The notes: generated from the sequence alone by a model not told the origin. Positions 6,933 through 16,659 are shown, counted from the stretch's first letter. The stretch is 41,262 nucleotides of DNA from Magnetococcales bacterium (GCA_015231775.1 JADGAY010000010.1:1-41262), one strand, 5' to 3'. Numbers and translations: made by a program.

Positions 6933-9900
6933 ATGTCAAAAAAGAATTACATTCCAGACATGTCAGGCCCTGCTGCCGGCTCGACGAATGGTCTTGTCAA
7001 AATAAAACGCAAAGATGCGTTGTTTAAAACGGGCGCCTTGCAGAACGCGATTTTCAACAGCGCCAATTTTTCCAGTATCGCCACGGATGCGAAAGGGGTG
7101 ATTCAGATTTTCAATGTCGGGGCCGAGCGTATGCTGGGCTACACGGCAGTCGAAGTGATGAACAGGATCACCCCAGCCGACATTTCCGATCCGCAGGAGG
7201 TGATCGCCCGAGCCAAGGGTCTGAGCGTCGAGTTGGACACAACGATCACGCCGGGTTTCGAGGCGTTGGTGTTCAAGGCTTCCCGTGGCATCGAGGACAT
7301 CTACGAGTTGACCTACATCCGCAAGGATGGCAGCCGCTTTCCGGCGGTGGTGTCGGTCACCGCCTTGCGGGATGCCCAGGATGTGATCATTGGCTATCTG
7401 CTGATCGGCACCGACAATACCGCGCGCAAGCAGGCGGAAGCGGCACTTCTGAAGGCGGGCGCCTTGCAGAGCGCGATTTTCAACAGCGCCAATTTTTCCA
7501 GTATCGCCACGGATGCGAAAGGGGTGATTCAGATTTTCAATGTCGGGGCCGAGCGTATGCTGGGCTACACGGCAGTCGAAGTGATGAACAGGATCACCCC
7601 AGCCGACATTTCCGATCCGCAGGAGGTGATCGCCCGAGCCAAGGGTCTGAGCGTCGAGTTGGACACAACGATCACGCCGGGTTTCGAGGCGTTGGTGTTC
7701 AAGGCTTCCCGTGGCATCGAGGACATCTACGAGTTGACCTACATCCGCAAGGATGGCAGCCGCTTTCCGGCGGTGGTGTCGGTCACCGCCTTGCGGGATG
7801 CCCAGGATGTGATCATTGGCTATCTGCTGATCGGCACCGACAATACCGCGCGCAAGCAGGCGGAAGCGGCACTTCTGAAGGCGGGCGCCTTGCAGAGCGC
7901 GATTTTCAACAGCGCCAATTTTTCCAGTATCGCCACGGATGCGAAAGGGGTGATTCAGATTTTCAATGTCGGGGCCGAGCGTATGCTGGGCTACACGGCA
8001 GTCGAAGTGATGAACAGGATCACCCCAGCCGACATTTCCGATCCGCAGGAGGTGATCGCCCGAGCCAAGGGTCTGAGCGTCGAGTTGGACACAACGATCA
8101 CGCCGGGTTTCGAGGCGTTGGTGTTCAAGGCTTCCCGTGGCATCGAGGACATCTACGAGTTGACCTACATCCGCAAGGATGGCAGCCGCTTTCCGGCGGT
8201 GGTGTCGGTCACCGCCTTGCGGGATGCCCAGGATGTGATCATTGGCTATCTGCTGATCGGCACCGACAATACCGCGCGCAAACAGGTCGAAGAAGAGCAG
8301 AAGCAGCTCGATCAGCGTCTGCGTGATCAGCAGTTCCTGACACGATCTCTGATTGAATCCAACATTGATGCGTTGGTCACAACCGATCCATCGGGGATCA
8401 TCACGGAAGCCAACAAGCAGATGGAGGCGATCACGGGATGCACCCGTGACGAGTTGATTGGTGCGCCGATCAAGAATTACTTCACCGATCCGGAGCGGGC
8501 CGAAGCGGGCATCCATCTGGTACTCAACGAAAAGAAACTGATCGATTACGAACTCACCGTGCGTGCCTGGAATGGCCAGAAAATTCCGGTAACGCTGCAC
8601 GCGACCACCATCTACAACCGGAATCGTAATCTGCAGGGCGTGTTTGCCGCCGTGCGCGACATGACCGAACGCAAACGCCTGGATCAGGTGTTACAAGACA
8701 AGAATGCTGAACTGGAAAGTTCCAAATTCGTGGCGGAAAAAGCCAATCTGGCCAAATCGGAGTTTCTCGCCACGATGAGTCACGAGATCCGGACGCCGAT
8801 GAATGGCGTGATCGGTCTGACCCATCTGTGTCTGCAGACGGAATTGACCGGGCAGCAAAGGGACTATCTGGTCAAAGTCAGTGTCAGTGCCAATGTCTTG
8901 CTGCAATTGATCAACGACATCCTGGATTTTTCCAAGATCGAGGCAGGCAAGCTGACCATGGAAAACGTCGGATTCACCCTGAATGAAGTTCTGGGTGGCG
9001 TGGTGGCCATTTTGAGTGTCAAGAGCCAGGAAAAGGGTCTGGAGTTGTTGTTGGATACCAACAAAAATGTCCCCAATTATTTGCAAGGGGATTCACATCG
9101 CCTTGGGCAGATTTTGATCAATCTGGTCGGCAATGCCATCAAATTCACGGAAAAGGGCGAGGTTGCCATCACGACTACGGTGTTGGAAGAGACACAGGAG
9201 AATGTATTGCTCCAGTTCGTTGTGCGTGATACCGGGATCGGGATGACTTTTGAACAAATGAGCAAGCTGTTTCAGGAGTTTTCCCAGGGGGATACTTCCA
9301 TCACCCGGAAATATGGCGGAACCGGCTTGGGGTTGGCGATCAGCAAGCGCCTGGTCGAGATGATGGGTGGGCGGATCGGGGTAGAGAATGAACCCGGGCG
9401 TGGCAGTCGTTTCAGATTCACGGCCCGTTTCAACAAAACAGATGGCATGACGACCGAACTCCCGATACCGGCAAAAGATATCCGTGGATTGCACATCCTG
9501 GTCGTGGATGACAATGAAAGTGCACGACAGATCATCTCCGAGCATCTTGAGGCGTTGGGTTATCATCCGGTTTCAACCGAAAGCGGTGCACAGGCTCTGG
9601 AACGGCTTGTCGCGGCTGATCGGGAGCATGCGGCGTTCGATCTGGTTCTGATTGACTGGAAAATGCCTGGCATGAGTGGCATGGAAACCACGCGGCACAT
9701 TAAACAGGAGTTGGTGTTGCAAAAGGTTCCTGCCGTCATCATGGTGACCGCCTATGGTCAGGAATACATCGCATCTTCCACGGAAGATAAAAAGCTTCTG
9801 GATGGTTTCCTGATGAAGCCGGTCAGTATCACCGCGTTGTTGGACGTCATCATGATCGTCTTCGGTCATGCGCCGACAAGGCAGATGATCAGCCATGTCA

Positions 9901-10976
9901 ACAACCATCGCGCCTGTTTGGCGGGGGCCAGATTGCTCTTGGCGGAAGACAATGAAATCAACCAGCAGGTGGCCCGGGAGTTGTTGGAACAGGTTGGCAT
10001 CGAAGTGGTGATCGTCAACAACGGCCAAGAGGCGGTCGAAAGGATGGAGAGAGAGCACTTTGATGCCATTCTGATGGATCTCCAGATGCCGATCATGGAT
10101 GGTTTGACAGCGACGAAACGTATTCGGCGGGATAAATGTTCGGCAGAGGTGCCCATTATTGCCATGACGGCCAATGCCATGAATGGCGACCGTGAAAAAT
10201 GCCTGGATGCCGGCATGAATGACCATATTGCCAAACCTGTGGATCCAGACGAAATGTACACGACTTTGGCCAAATGGTTGCCGAGTCGATCCGGATCGAT
10301 CCCTCAACCCGCGGCTTTATCCTCTGCTGAAAAATATTTGCGACTTCTGCCGCCAGTTCCGCCCCTGCCAGGCATTGATCTGGCCAAGGGCGTGCGTAAT
10401 GCAGGTGGCAACACCACGTTGTATCAAAAAGTTTTGTTGAAGTTTGCCCGCAATCAAGGAGGGGCGTGCATGGAGATGGATCGCTGCCTGGCATCCGGCA
10501 ACTTCATGGCATTGGAACATGCCGCCCATGCCTTGAAGGGGGTATCCGCCACATTGGGAATCCTGAAACTGGCTGATCTGGCGGGCAGAATCGAAAAAAT
10601 GGCGCAGGTTGCGGAAAAATTGGAAAAGTTACCGGAATTGCTCGTCACCACAGCCAGTGAACTGGCACGCATCGTATCGACCATCGAAACCACGCTGGTG
10701 CAACTGGTTGTCATCAATATGGAGGAAGATCGACCGGAGATCATGATTGACCCGGAAATACTGGCGCCTTTGTTTCGGAAGGCGGTCGCGCGGCTTGTGG
10801 CATTTGACTCCACAGTGGAAAAAGTGGTGGAAGAGATCCAGCCTCTTGCGCGCGGCAGGGGCCGTCAAAAACGGCTGGAATCGATCAAGGTGGCCCTTGG
10901 AGCGTATGATTTTGAGATTTGTCTGTCGCTATTTCATGCCTGGGCGCAAGAGGAAGGGATTCACCTTGAGGAGTGA
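6933..10976 (+). CDS. Large hybrid histidine kinase: three near-identical PAS modules, a fourth PAS, HisKA, HATPase, two receivers, Hpt
   Basis: The 1347-aa cytoplasmic kinase begins with three tandem PAS modules of 142 residues each (about 34-455). A divergent PAS (about 461-585), HisKA with His617 (SHEIRTPMN) and HATPase ([19 protein letters not shown]) follow. Receiver 1 has Asp908 (VLIDWKMP) and receiver 2 has Asp1049 (ILMDLQMP). An Hpt domain has His1199 (AAHALKG), and a C-terminal helical region follows it. A complete His-Asp-His-Asp phosphorelay is thus possible within one protein. The C terminus after 1260 is helical without a known motif. The stop codon is 6 bp before the HD-GYP gene, so the two are likely cotranscribed and the HD-GYP receiver is a plausible final target. 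The ATG at 6933 has an AGAGGT SD. Confidence 0.95.
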   Translation: MSKKNYIPDMSGPAAGSTNGLVKIKRKDALFKTGALQNAIFNSANFSSIATDAKGVIQIFNVGAERMLGYTAVEVMNRITPADISDPQEVIARAKGLSVELDTTITPGFEALVFKASRGIEDIYELTYIRKDGSRFPAVVSVTALRDAQDVIIGYLLIGTDNTARKQAEAALLKAGALQSAIFNSANFSSIATDAKGVIQIFNVGAERMLGYTAVEVMNRITPADISDPQEVIARAKGLSVELDTTITPGFEALVFKASRGIEDIYELTYIRKDGSRFPAVVSVTALRDAQDVIIGYLLIGTDNTARKQAEAALLKAGALQSAIFNSANFSSIATDAKGVIQIFNVGAERMLGYTAVEVMNRITPADISDPQEVIARAKGLSVELDTTITPGFEALVFKASRGIEDIYELTYIRKDGSRFPAVVSVTALRDAQDVIIGYLLIGTDNTARKQVEEEQKQLDQRLRDQQFLTRSLIESNIDALVTTDPSGIITEANKQMEAITGCTRDELIGAPIKNYFTDPERAEAGIHLVLNEKKLIDYELTVRAWNGQKIPVTLHATTIYNRNRNLQGVFAAVRDMTERKRLDQVLQDKNAELESSKFVAEKANLAKSEFLATMSHEIRTPMNGVIGLTHLCLQTELTGQQRDYLVKVSVSANVLLQLINDILDFSKIEAGKLTMENVGFTLNEVLGGVVAILSVKSQEKGLELLLDTNKNVPNYLQGDSHRLGQILINLVGNAIKFTEKGEVAITTTVLEETQENVLLQFVVRDTGIGMTFEQMSKLFQEFSQGDTSITRKYGGTGLGLAISKRLVEMMGGRIGVENEPGRGSRFRFTARFNKTDGMTTELPIPAKDIRGLHILVVDDNESARQIISEHLEALGYHPVSTESGAQALERLVAADREHAAFDLVLIDWKMPGMSGMETTRHIKQELVLQKVPAVIMVTAYGQEYIASSTEDKKLLDGFLMKPVSITALLDVIMIVFGHAPTRQMISHVNNHRACLAGARLLLAEDNEINQQVARELLEQVGIEVVIVNNGQEAVERMEREHFDAILMDLQMPIMDGLTATKRIRRDKCSAEVPIIAMTANAMNGDREKCLDAGMNDHIAKPVDPDEMYTTLAKWLPSRSGSIPQPAALSSAEKYLRLLPPVPPLPGIDLAKGVRNAGGNTTLYQKVLLKFARNQGGACMEMDRCLASGNFMALEHAAHALKGVSATLGILKLADLAGRIEKMAQVAEKLEKLPELLVTTASELARIVSTIETTLVQLVVINMEEDRPEIMIDPEILAPLFRKAVARLVAFDSTVEKVVEEIQPLARGRGRQKRLESIKVALGAYDFEICLSLFHAWAQEEGIHLEE
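7031..8290 (+). repeat. Tandem array of three 426-bp PAS-coding repeats
   Basis: The units start at 7031, 7457 and 7883. By eye, copies 2 and 3 are identical and copy 1 differs from copy 2 by one base (AGAACG against AGAGCG), apart from the array edges. The period is a multiple of three, so gain or loss of a unit keeps the frame. Near-identity, including synonymous sites, indicates very recent duplication or ongoing gene conversion. Confidence 0.95.
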
Positions 10977-10982
10977 CCTACC

Positions 10983-12047
10983 ATGACCTGTCAGGAAGAT
11001 ACGCCCACCAAGACCGTTTTGATCGTGGATGACGTCTCGGAGAATCTCGATATCCTGAAGGAGATTCTTGCGCCCTGTTATCGGGTGCAGGTGGCCACCA
11101 AAGGACGATTGGCACTGAAGATTGCCGTCTCTCCAACCCCCCCGGATTTGATCTTGCTGGATGTGATGATGCCTGAGATGGACGGATACGAGGTCTGTCG
11201 CGTGCTCAAACAGGATGTTCGAACCTGGGATATCCCCATCCTGTTCGTCACCGCCAAATCCAAGGAGGAAAACGAGATCAAGGGGTTTGATCTGGGGGCG
11301 GCAGACTATCTGGTCAAGCCTGTCAGTCCATCCATCGTGCGGGCACGGGTCAAAACCCACCTGGCCCTGCACGACCAAAGAAAACTGCTCGCCGATCAGG
11401 TGGCCGTACGAACCGCCCAGTTGATGATCCAGAACATCGAGTTGGAAGAGATCCGCCAAGAGGTGATTCGCCAGTTGGGTCGAGCCGCAGAGTATCGGGA
11501 TAATGAAACCGGCATGCATGTGATGCGCATGAGTCGGTATGTCCAACTTCTGGCTTTGCACGCGGGTTTGAGCGAACCGGAAGCAAAACATCTGATGCTG
11601 GCGGCACCGATGCACGATCTAGGCAAGATTGGCATTCCAGATCACATCCTGCTCAAGCCAAGCAAACTGACAGGTGAGGAATGGTGCGTCATGCAGACCC
11701 ATTGCGAGATGGGTTATCAGATCATTGGATCACAAAAATCGGCAATATTGACCCTTGGCGGCTTGATCGCACAGACCCATCACGAGAAATGGAATGGCTG
11801 CGGTTATCCCAAAAGACTTGCCGGTGAGACCATTCCCATGCCAGGGCGCCTGACTGCCATTGGGGATGTGTTCGATGCCTTGACCTCTGTCCGGCCCTAC
11901 AAGAAAGCCTGGTCGGTCGATGAGGCCTTGAACATGATCGCCAAAGAAGCAGGAGAACACTTTGATCCCGGACTGGCAGAAATTTTTGTCGGTTTGAAAT
12001 CCGGGATTGTCGAGATCATGGAACGATATCAGGAGCAAACCGCATGA
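10983..12047 (+). CDS. Response regulator with HD-GYP output domain (cyclic-di-GMP phosphodiesterase)
   Basis: The 354-aa protein has an N-terminal receiver with acceptor Asp60 (LILLDVMMP) and the VKP lysine (112), a connecting coiled coil (about 130-165), and an HD-GYP domain. The metal-binding HDLGKIGIPD (HD at 211-212), the HHEKWNG motif and GYP (274-276) are all present, so it should be an active phosphodiesterase of cyclic-di-GMP. Its ATG follows the kinase stop by only 6 bp, and its SD (GAGGAG) lies inside the end of that gene. It is probably controlled by phosphotransfer from the kinase. In this neighbourhood a role in switching between motility and attachment is plausible but inferred. 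Confidence 0.93.
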   Translation: MTCQEDTPTKTVLIVDDVSENLDILKEILAPCYRVQVATKGRLALKIAVSPTPPDLILLDVMMPEMDGYEVCRVLKQDVRTWDIPILFVTAKSKEENEIKGFDLGAADYLVKPVSPSIVRARVKTHLALHDQRKLLADQVAVRTAQLMIQNIELEEIRQEVIRQLGRAAEYRDNETGMHVMRMSRYVQLLALHAGLSEPEAKHLMLAAPMHDLGKIGIPDHILLKPSKLTGEEWCVMQTHCEMGYQIIGSQKSAILTLGGLIAQTHHEKWNGCGYPKRLAGETIPMPGRLTAIGDVFDALTSVRPYKKAWSVDEALNMIAKEAGEHFDPGLAEIFVGLKSGIVEIMERYQEQTA

Positions 12048-12198
12048 TTGAGACGCCACCCAATTGCAAGGGTCGGGTCAACCAATGGACTGTGGACTCC
12101 GGGAACCATGCTGTGGATGATCCGTTCATCGTTCTGGCTTATCCTCTTGGGTTTTATGATATAAATAATTGTATAGCCAAAATAAAGGTCGTAATATC

Positions 12199-13344
12199 AT
12201 GATAAATCCATCTGAAATTCTTGAACCCACTGAAGGCTGTATATTGCTTGTGGACGATCAACCGGAACAGATTGATATCATCAAATCGGTGTTGGAACAA
12301 TATTTCATCGTCAAGGTCGCGATCCATGGGAAGTTGGTATCCCAGATATGCCGCGCGGGTGCGATCGATCTGATCCTGCTGGATGTGATGATGCCTGGGA
12401 TGGGCGGGTATGAGATCTGCAGGCAACTGAAAAGCAATCCGGAAACACGCGCGATCCCGGTGATTTTCCTGACCAGCAGGGAGAGTCAGGATGATGAGGC
12501 GGTTGGCTTGAACCTTGGCGCGGTGGATTTTATCCGCAAGCCCAGCAGTCCATCCGTGGTATTGTCCCGATGTCGCAATACAATTGCGCTTCAACGCGTG
12601 AAAGAGCAGTTGCGGCAAAAAATCGAGGAGTTGCAGCAAGCACTGCAGCACTCCCGACAAACCATGAAGATTCAAGAGGATATAGAGCGTATTACCCGGC
12701 ATGATCTCAAAGGTCCGCTTTCCACCATCATTGGCTATCCTGAGCTTCTTCTTGAAGATGACAATTTAACAGAGCAACAAAGAATCTATATAAAAAATAT
12801 TGAGAGAAGCGGTTACATTTTGCTGGAGATGATCAATAGATCTCTTGATCTTTTCAAAATGGAGAACGGGACTTACAATCTCAAAGCTGAGAAAATTGAC
12901 TTGTTGATCATTCTGGAACGAATCGTGAGTGATCTGGGTGTCCATTCAGGAGCGAAGAGAGTCGATATTTTTATCAAAGAGTTGGACTGTCTTGATACTT
13001 TTGCGCCATTCCATATTGTTGGCGAGAAGATGCTTTGCTATCCACTCTTTTACAATCTGCTTTTGAATGCGATTGAGGCGTCGTGTGATAATGGAAAAAT
13101 TGGCATTTATTTGACGACTCAAGATGGCTACGGCATCATCCGAATTACCAATTCAGGTGAAGTTCCGCACGCCATTAAGGAACATTTCTTTGACAAGTAT
13201 GTCACTTCTGGCAAAGAGGGGGGGACGGGGTTGGGTACCTATTCAGCCTGGCTGGCTGCAAGAACTCAAGGAGGCCGAATCGAGTTGGACGGAAACCAGC
13301 CCGGTGAAACATCTTTGATTGTTTATCTGCCCGCTCATGAATGA
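12199..13344 (+). CDS. Receiver-histidine kinase (N-terminal REC, HisKA, HATPase)
   Basis: The 381-aa soluble protein starts with a receiver (acceptor Asp62 in LILLDVMMP, Lys114 in RKP). A coiled coil (130-160), a HisKA domain with His168 (RITRHDLKGPL) and a HATPase domain with Asn290 (NLLLNAIEA) and a GGTGLGTYSA lid motif follow. The G1 box reads TNSGEVP, lacking the usual Asp-x-Gly-x-Gly, so ATP binding may be altered. This layout suits a kinase whose activity is set by upstream phosphorylation. ATG 12199 (SD AAAGG) is preferred to an in-frame TTG 30 bp upstream. From about 12770 the coding sequence becomes distinctly AT-rich. The stand-alone receiver just downstream is a likely partner. 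Confidence 0.9.
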   Translation: MINPSEILEPTEGCILLVDDQPEQIDIIKSVLEQYFIVKVAIHGKLVSQICRAGAIDLILLDVMMPGMGGYEICRQLKSNPETRAIPVIFLTSRESQDDEAVGLNLGAVDFIRKPSSPSVVLSRCRNTIALQRVKEQLRQKIEELQQALQHSRQTMKIQEDIERITRHDLKGPLSTIIGYPELLLEDDNLTEQQRIYIKNIERSGYILLEMINRSLDLFKMENGTYNLKAEKIDLLIILERIVSDLGVHSGAKRVDIFIKELDCLDTFAPFHIVGEKMLCYPLFYNLLLNAIEASCDNGKIGIYLTTQDGYGIIRITNSGEVPHAIKEHFFDKYVTSGKEGGTGLGTYSAWLAARTQGGRIELDGNQPGETSLIVYLPAHE

Positions 13345-13380
13345 TGAAATTAAAACCTTATAAAAATAAAGGTGAGACAA

Positions 13381-13782
13381 TTGAAAACATTAGTTGTTGA
13401 TGATTCTCCTATGTTCTGTCGGTTGATGTGCGACATTCTGTCATCTTTTGGTCCGTGTGACATGGCTGTCAATGGGATGGATGCACTGGGATTGGTTGAA
13501 AAGGCTCTGGTTGAGCAAGCACCGTATCAACTGATTTTGTTGGACATCATGATGCCCAAGATGGATGGACAGGTTGCCTTGCAGGCGATACGCGCCATGG
13601 AGCAAAAATACGGCGTGCCAGGTGCTGAAGAGGTGGTAATCCTGATGGTGACCGCGCTTGATTCACCCTTTGCCGTTACGGAGGCATTTTTCAAAGGGTA
13701 TTGTACGGATTACCTGGTCAAACCGATCACCCGCCAGGATCTTTTCGACAAGTTGCGAGAATACAAGTTGATACAGGCATGA
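13381..13782 (+). CDS. Stand-alone CheY-like response regulator
   Basis: The 133-aa single receiver has VVDDSP, acceptor Asp55 (LILLDIMMP), a Thr switch residue (MVTALD) and VKP, with no output domain. I chose TTG 13381 because AAGGTGAG lies 4-6 nt upstream. A GTG at 13372 would start within that ribosome-binding site. It follows the receiver-kinase by 36 bp and is probably in its operon. It may carry the phosphate to another protein by direct binding, like CheY, or act on the STAS protein at 14251; the latter is speculation. Confidence 0.88.
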   Translation: MKTLVVDDSPMFCRLMCDILSSFGPCDMAVNGMDALGLVEKALVEQAPYQLILLDIMMPKMDGQVALQAIRAMEQKYGVPGAEEVVILMVTALDSPFAVTEAFFKGYCTDYLVKPITRQDLFDKLREYKLIQA

Positions 13783-13785
13783 GCC

Positions 13786-13940
13786 AATTGCAAAACACTT
13801 TCCAGGTTTTGCAGGATCTTGTCTGCCTCCCCGTAATGCACCACTGCCGGCGTCCGCATGGCGATACGGGAATGCAAACGCCCGCTGTTATACCAACGGA
13901 AAATTGCTCGACAGAATCCTTGCGCATCTTTCAGCCAAAC
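13786..13940 (-). pseudogene. Remnant of an IS3-family transposase (integrase C-terminus)
   Basis: The minus-strand translation contains FRWYNSGRLHSRIAMRTPA followed by VVHYGEADKIL. This is the typical end of an IS3-type OrfB (rve_3 region: WYN….RHS….TPA.VH.G.A). Only about 50 residues remain. The DDE catalytic core, OrfA and the terminal repeats are absent. The remnant directly abuts the end of the receiver gene. Confidence 0.8.
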
Positions 13941-14250
13941 CTGTCCGGAAAGACCGGATGGTATTTGAGCGTCTTGAACTGAGCCTCCGAGACCCGACAC
14001 GGGCGATCCCACGAAATATTCCGCTTTGCCATAGACTTAACTTGCACTCACAGGTGAATCGTACAAAAGAGTGTGTTTCAGTGATTTTTTTTCTTGCAAA
14101 TTTTGAAAATACGGCAGAAAATTTATCAAATTTTCATGGACCATTTTTACCCGGTTCCGTGGTCTGCCATCTGCAAGCAGTTCAATGGGCAAACAATAAT
14201 CTCATTGGCTGCTTTTTGGATGGATTGATATTCTTTCTGAGGAGTTTGAA
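13941..14250. other. Gap between transposase remnant and STAS gene, no gene
   Basis: The right half is AT-rich. No complete reading frame with a ribosome-binding site is seen. The promoter of the STAS gene presumably lies here, but I could not assign -35/-10 boxes with confidence. Confidence 0.4.
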
Positions 14251-14562
14251 ATGACACACATGAAGGTGGAACTCATTGATAATTCTGCAACGATCTTATT
14301 GCCTGAGCTGTTTGATTATTATTTAATAAAGAACTTCATTAGCAATTCACAACAATTTTCAGAATGCGACTCTATAGTAATAGACTTTAAAGATACAAAA
14401 TATATCGATTCGCCAGCCATTGCAACCTTGTTTCGTTTAAGACAAATCGTCAAAGAAAGAGATTGTGTCAAGATTATCAATATTCGTCGCAACCTTTATG
14501 AACTTCTTGTGATGACGGGTTATGTTGGCCTGTTGGGAGAAAATAATTTCCTGGTAAAGTAA
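14251..14562 (+). CDS. STAS-domain protein (anti-sigma factor antagonist type)
   Basis: The 103-aa single-domain protein has the STAS core VIDFKDTKYIDSPAIATL. Ser54 stands at the position phosphorylated in SpoIIAA/RsbV proteins, where the usual motif is DSSGL; the second Ser is Pro here. Such proteins bind an anti-sigma kinase when unphosphorylated. SD GAGGAG is 7 nt before the ATG. The gene is AT-rich against its surroundings, sits between a transposase remnant and decayed sequence, and has no kinase or phosphatase partner next to it. Its partner may be the PP2C/ATPase protein at 34720, but that is only a guess. Confidence 0.82.
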   Translation: MTHMKVELIDNSATILLPELFDYYLIKNFISNSQQFSECDSIVIDFKDTKYIDSPAIATLFRLRQIVKERDCVKIINIRRNLYELLVMTGYVGLLGENNFLVK

Positions 14563-14869
14563 AAGCCTAAAATGAGTCTGTCTGAATAACTTAATGAATG
14601 TATAAAAAACAACAAAATTATCACGAACTGATCAAAGCGACCAAAACCGATATGGAAATCCAAAATCCGGACAAAATCCGGGGATACGGGCAAATTCCGC
14701 CAAATCCAGGGACACCATGCCTGTTTGACGCCAAATCCGGGGACAGCACAATCCGATGGGAGGCCATGGCCCGCAGCATTTCATCCATAGCCGAACGTGC
14801 TTATCTCCGGCAAAGCAGGCCATTCGGTCCGCAACAACATCCATCTGTTGAACAGCCCCGGTGAACCCA

Positions 14870-15025
14870 GATCCGGCAGTTGCGGGCAAGCACCTGTAGC
14901 AACCTTTTGAGCCGTCTGGCAAATCGAAAGAAAACCTCATGACCGGACCAGGTAACTTCGGTTTCTTGCAATGCACCCTATGAACCAACAGGTTCGCACA
15001 TGCAATCACCCGCAACTGCCGGATC
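14870..15025. mobile_element. MITE-like element with 17-bp perfect inverted repeats
   Basis: GATCCGGCAGTTGCGGG (14870-14886) recurs as its exact reverse complement at 15009-15025, bounding a 156-bp unit with no intact reading frame. Perfect terminal repeats around non-coding DNA fit a miniature transposable element or the collapsed remains of an insertion sequence. Target-site duplications are not obvious. Confidence 0.5.
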
Positions 15026-15124
15026 GTGATTGAAACGGATCCTGTTGGGCATGACGCCTGCCGGTCAGCGGCCTGAGCCATAACGGTCCGCATGCCATGG
15101 TACGTCAGCAGGTGGGCCATCGCC

Positions 15125-15267
15125 CATCCCGAACCGCCTATCCACGATGGCATCATCCTTGCTGTGACTCATCGTCAATTCAAGGAGATGGGTAGCACGA
15201 CGATTCGCGGTTTCGGCAAACCGGGACAGGTCATCGACGATCTGAAATACCTCTTTGGCGCGGAAGA
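15125..15267 (+). pseudogene. C-terminal fragment of a UDP-glucose/UDP-GlcNAc-type nucleotide-sugar dehydrogenase
   Basis: The translation HDGIILAVTHRQFKEMG… followed by GKPGQVIDDLKYLFGAEE matches the end of the UDP-binding domain of Ugd/TviB/WbpA-type enzymes (…DAIILAVAH..F…..I……VI.D.K..F). Only about 45 residues remain. The NAD-binding and catalytic-Cys domains are missing and nothing upstream continues the frame. The frame runs on to a stop at 15356-15358 without further similarity. It is the likely relic of a surface-polysaccharide gene that once preceded the glycosyltransferase. Confidence 0.65.
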
Positions 15268-15376
15268 GAAGCGATCCGCGCCCGCAGAAACCGTTCGGAT
15301 CCCTTGCTCCCGCGTGCCGCCCGATCTCCCAGCCGGATTCCGACTCTTCACCCGCTGATCGGAGTGGTACACCCTT

Positions 15377-16633
15377 ATGTCCAAACCCAAGGTTTTTTAT
15401 CCCTTTTTTCAGGTCGGACGGATCGGCGAGATCGCCATGCGCATCCCCAAGGCGCGCAATCTCCATCCGGAGAGCGCATGGGATCTGACCATCCTGTTGC
15501 CCAGCGCGCAGATTCCCACCGCCAATCAGGCGGTCATCGACATCCTCTGCCGGGGGGTGCGGGTGATGCATGTCGCCAGCGAACAGGAGGCGCACGCCAT
15601 TTACCAACAGGCCAAGGCCGAGGATCCCCGTGCCATCTGGATCGATCCGGATCCGGCGGCCAACTACATCGAATACCTCAACCGCTTTCACGACCAACCC
15701 CGCACCTATTTCGCCTCCTTGAGCCGGGAGGATGTGGAACGGGGGTGGCGGTTGCGCGAAAAACTCGGCATGCCGCGCAATGCCCGGATCGTCACCTGCC
15801 ATGTGCGCGAGGCCGGCTATCTCGATCACAAGAGCGACATGTCCTATCACGGCTACCGCAACGCCGACATCCAGAACTTTTTTTATGCCCTGATCTATCT
15901 GATCAAGCGCGGCTACTGGGTGGTTCGTCTCGGGGATACCTCCATGCGCCCCCTGAGCGACTTCCCGGACCATCTGATCGACGCCCCCTTCCATCCCGAC
16001 TACGAGCCGTTCTTCGACCCTTATTTCATTGCCAGCAGCGATTTCTACCTGGGCATGCTCTCGGGACCGAACACCCTGGCCGGCGCCTTCGGCGTACCGC
16101 AGTTGCTCACCAACGTGCCGCTCTCCTGCGCCTCGGAGGAGAATGAGGGGGACATGATGATCCCCAAGAAGTATTACTCGCATCAGTTGGGACGGATGTT
16201 GACCTACGAGGAGATCATGATGAGCCCGATCCTCGACTTCAACCGCCTCTATCTCTATCAGGAGTCGGAGATCGAGGTGATCGAGAACGGCTCCACCGAG
16301 ATCTTCGCGGCGGTCTGGGAGATGGAGTCGCGACTCAACAACCGCTATCCGTTCCGCGAGGAGGCGGAACTCTCCCACGCGCGGGTCAAGCAGATCCAAC
16401 AGAAGGCCCATCTGTGGCGTCAGCACACCCTGACCCCGGATCACTACCCCCACTACCCCTTCGTGACCAGTTATCTGCTCAAAGGTCGGATGAGCCACGA
16501 GTTCATCCGCATGCATCCGGGCTATCTGGGTCACGATTTCCCGCGCATCGCCTGGGGGTTCCATCCCCGCGTCGAGGGATTGCCGGCGCGTCTGGAGGCA
16601 TTTCATCGGGAGCGCATGCAGGCATCGCTGTAA
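15377..16633 (+). CDS. Putative glycosyltransferase, TIGR04372 type
   Basis: The 418-aa cytoplasmic protein resembles the TIGR04372 putative glycosyltransferase family. It has an N-terminal region ending in LREKLGMP, the VTCHVREAGYLDH motif, YRNADIQNF, GYWVVRLGDTSM, the FFDPYFIASSDFYLGMLSG segment typical of sugar-nucleotide-binding GT-B folds, and a long C-terminal helical tail. The donor and acceptor are unknown. Its position beside flagellar genes and a nucleotide-sugar dehydrogenase relic makes flagellin or surface-glycan glycosylation plausible. The SD (GGAG) is rather far from the ATG (12 nt). Codon use is GC-rich, like the flagellar genes and unlike the region to the left. Confidence 0.75.
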   Translation: MSKPKVFYPFFQVGRIGEIAMRIPKARNLHPESAWDLTILLPSAQIPTANQAVIDILCRGVRVMHVASEQEAHAIYQQAKAEDPRAIWIDPDPAANYIEYLNRFHDQPRTYFASLSREDVERGWRLREKLGMPRNARIVTCHVREAGYLDHKSDMSYHGYRNADIQNFFYALIYLIKRGYWVVRLGDTSMRPLSDFPDHLIDAPFHPDYEPFFDPYFIASSDFYLGMLSGPNTLAGAFGVPQLLTNVPLSCASEENEGDMMIPKKYYSHQLGRMLTYEEIMMSPILDFNRLYLYQESEIEVIENGSTEIFAAVWEMESRLNNRYPFREEAELSHARVKQIQQKAHLWRQHTLTPDHYPHYPFVTSYLLKGRMSHEFIRMHPGYLGHDFPRIAWGFHPRVEGLPARLEAFHRERMQASL

Positions 16634-16659
16634 TGCAACGTGCATGCTGCGGAGCCCCG

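Larger units (their letters stand above)
14563..15376. other. Decayed region of 814 bp
   Basis: No intact gene with supporting features is present. The region holds an element with 17-bp inverted repeats (14870-15025) and a nucleotide-sugar dehydrogenase fragment (15125-15267). The stretch 14640-14760 contains repeated short motifs (AAATCCGG, GGGGA.A) on a low-complexity background. Composition shifts here from moderate to high GC. Confidence 0.6.

Noticed and set aside
6963-8600. Minus-strand open frame of 545 codons with three repeats
   Set aside because: It is antisense to the PAS triplication, and the repetition only mirrors the sense strand. No recognisable domain is present.
12121-12198. 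Sigma-54 promoter before the receiver-kinase (TGGCTTATCC…)
   Set aside because: The -12 GC does not fall at the required spacing, so the match is by chance.
14632-15156. Minus-strand frame of 174 codons as a transposase candidate
   Set aside because: I could not find DDE, HTH or HUH motifs. The frame crosses the inverted-repeat element and overlaps the dehydrogenase fragment on the other strand.
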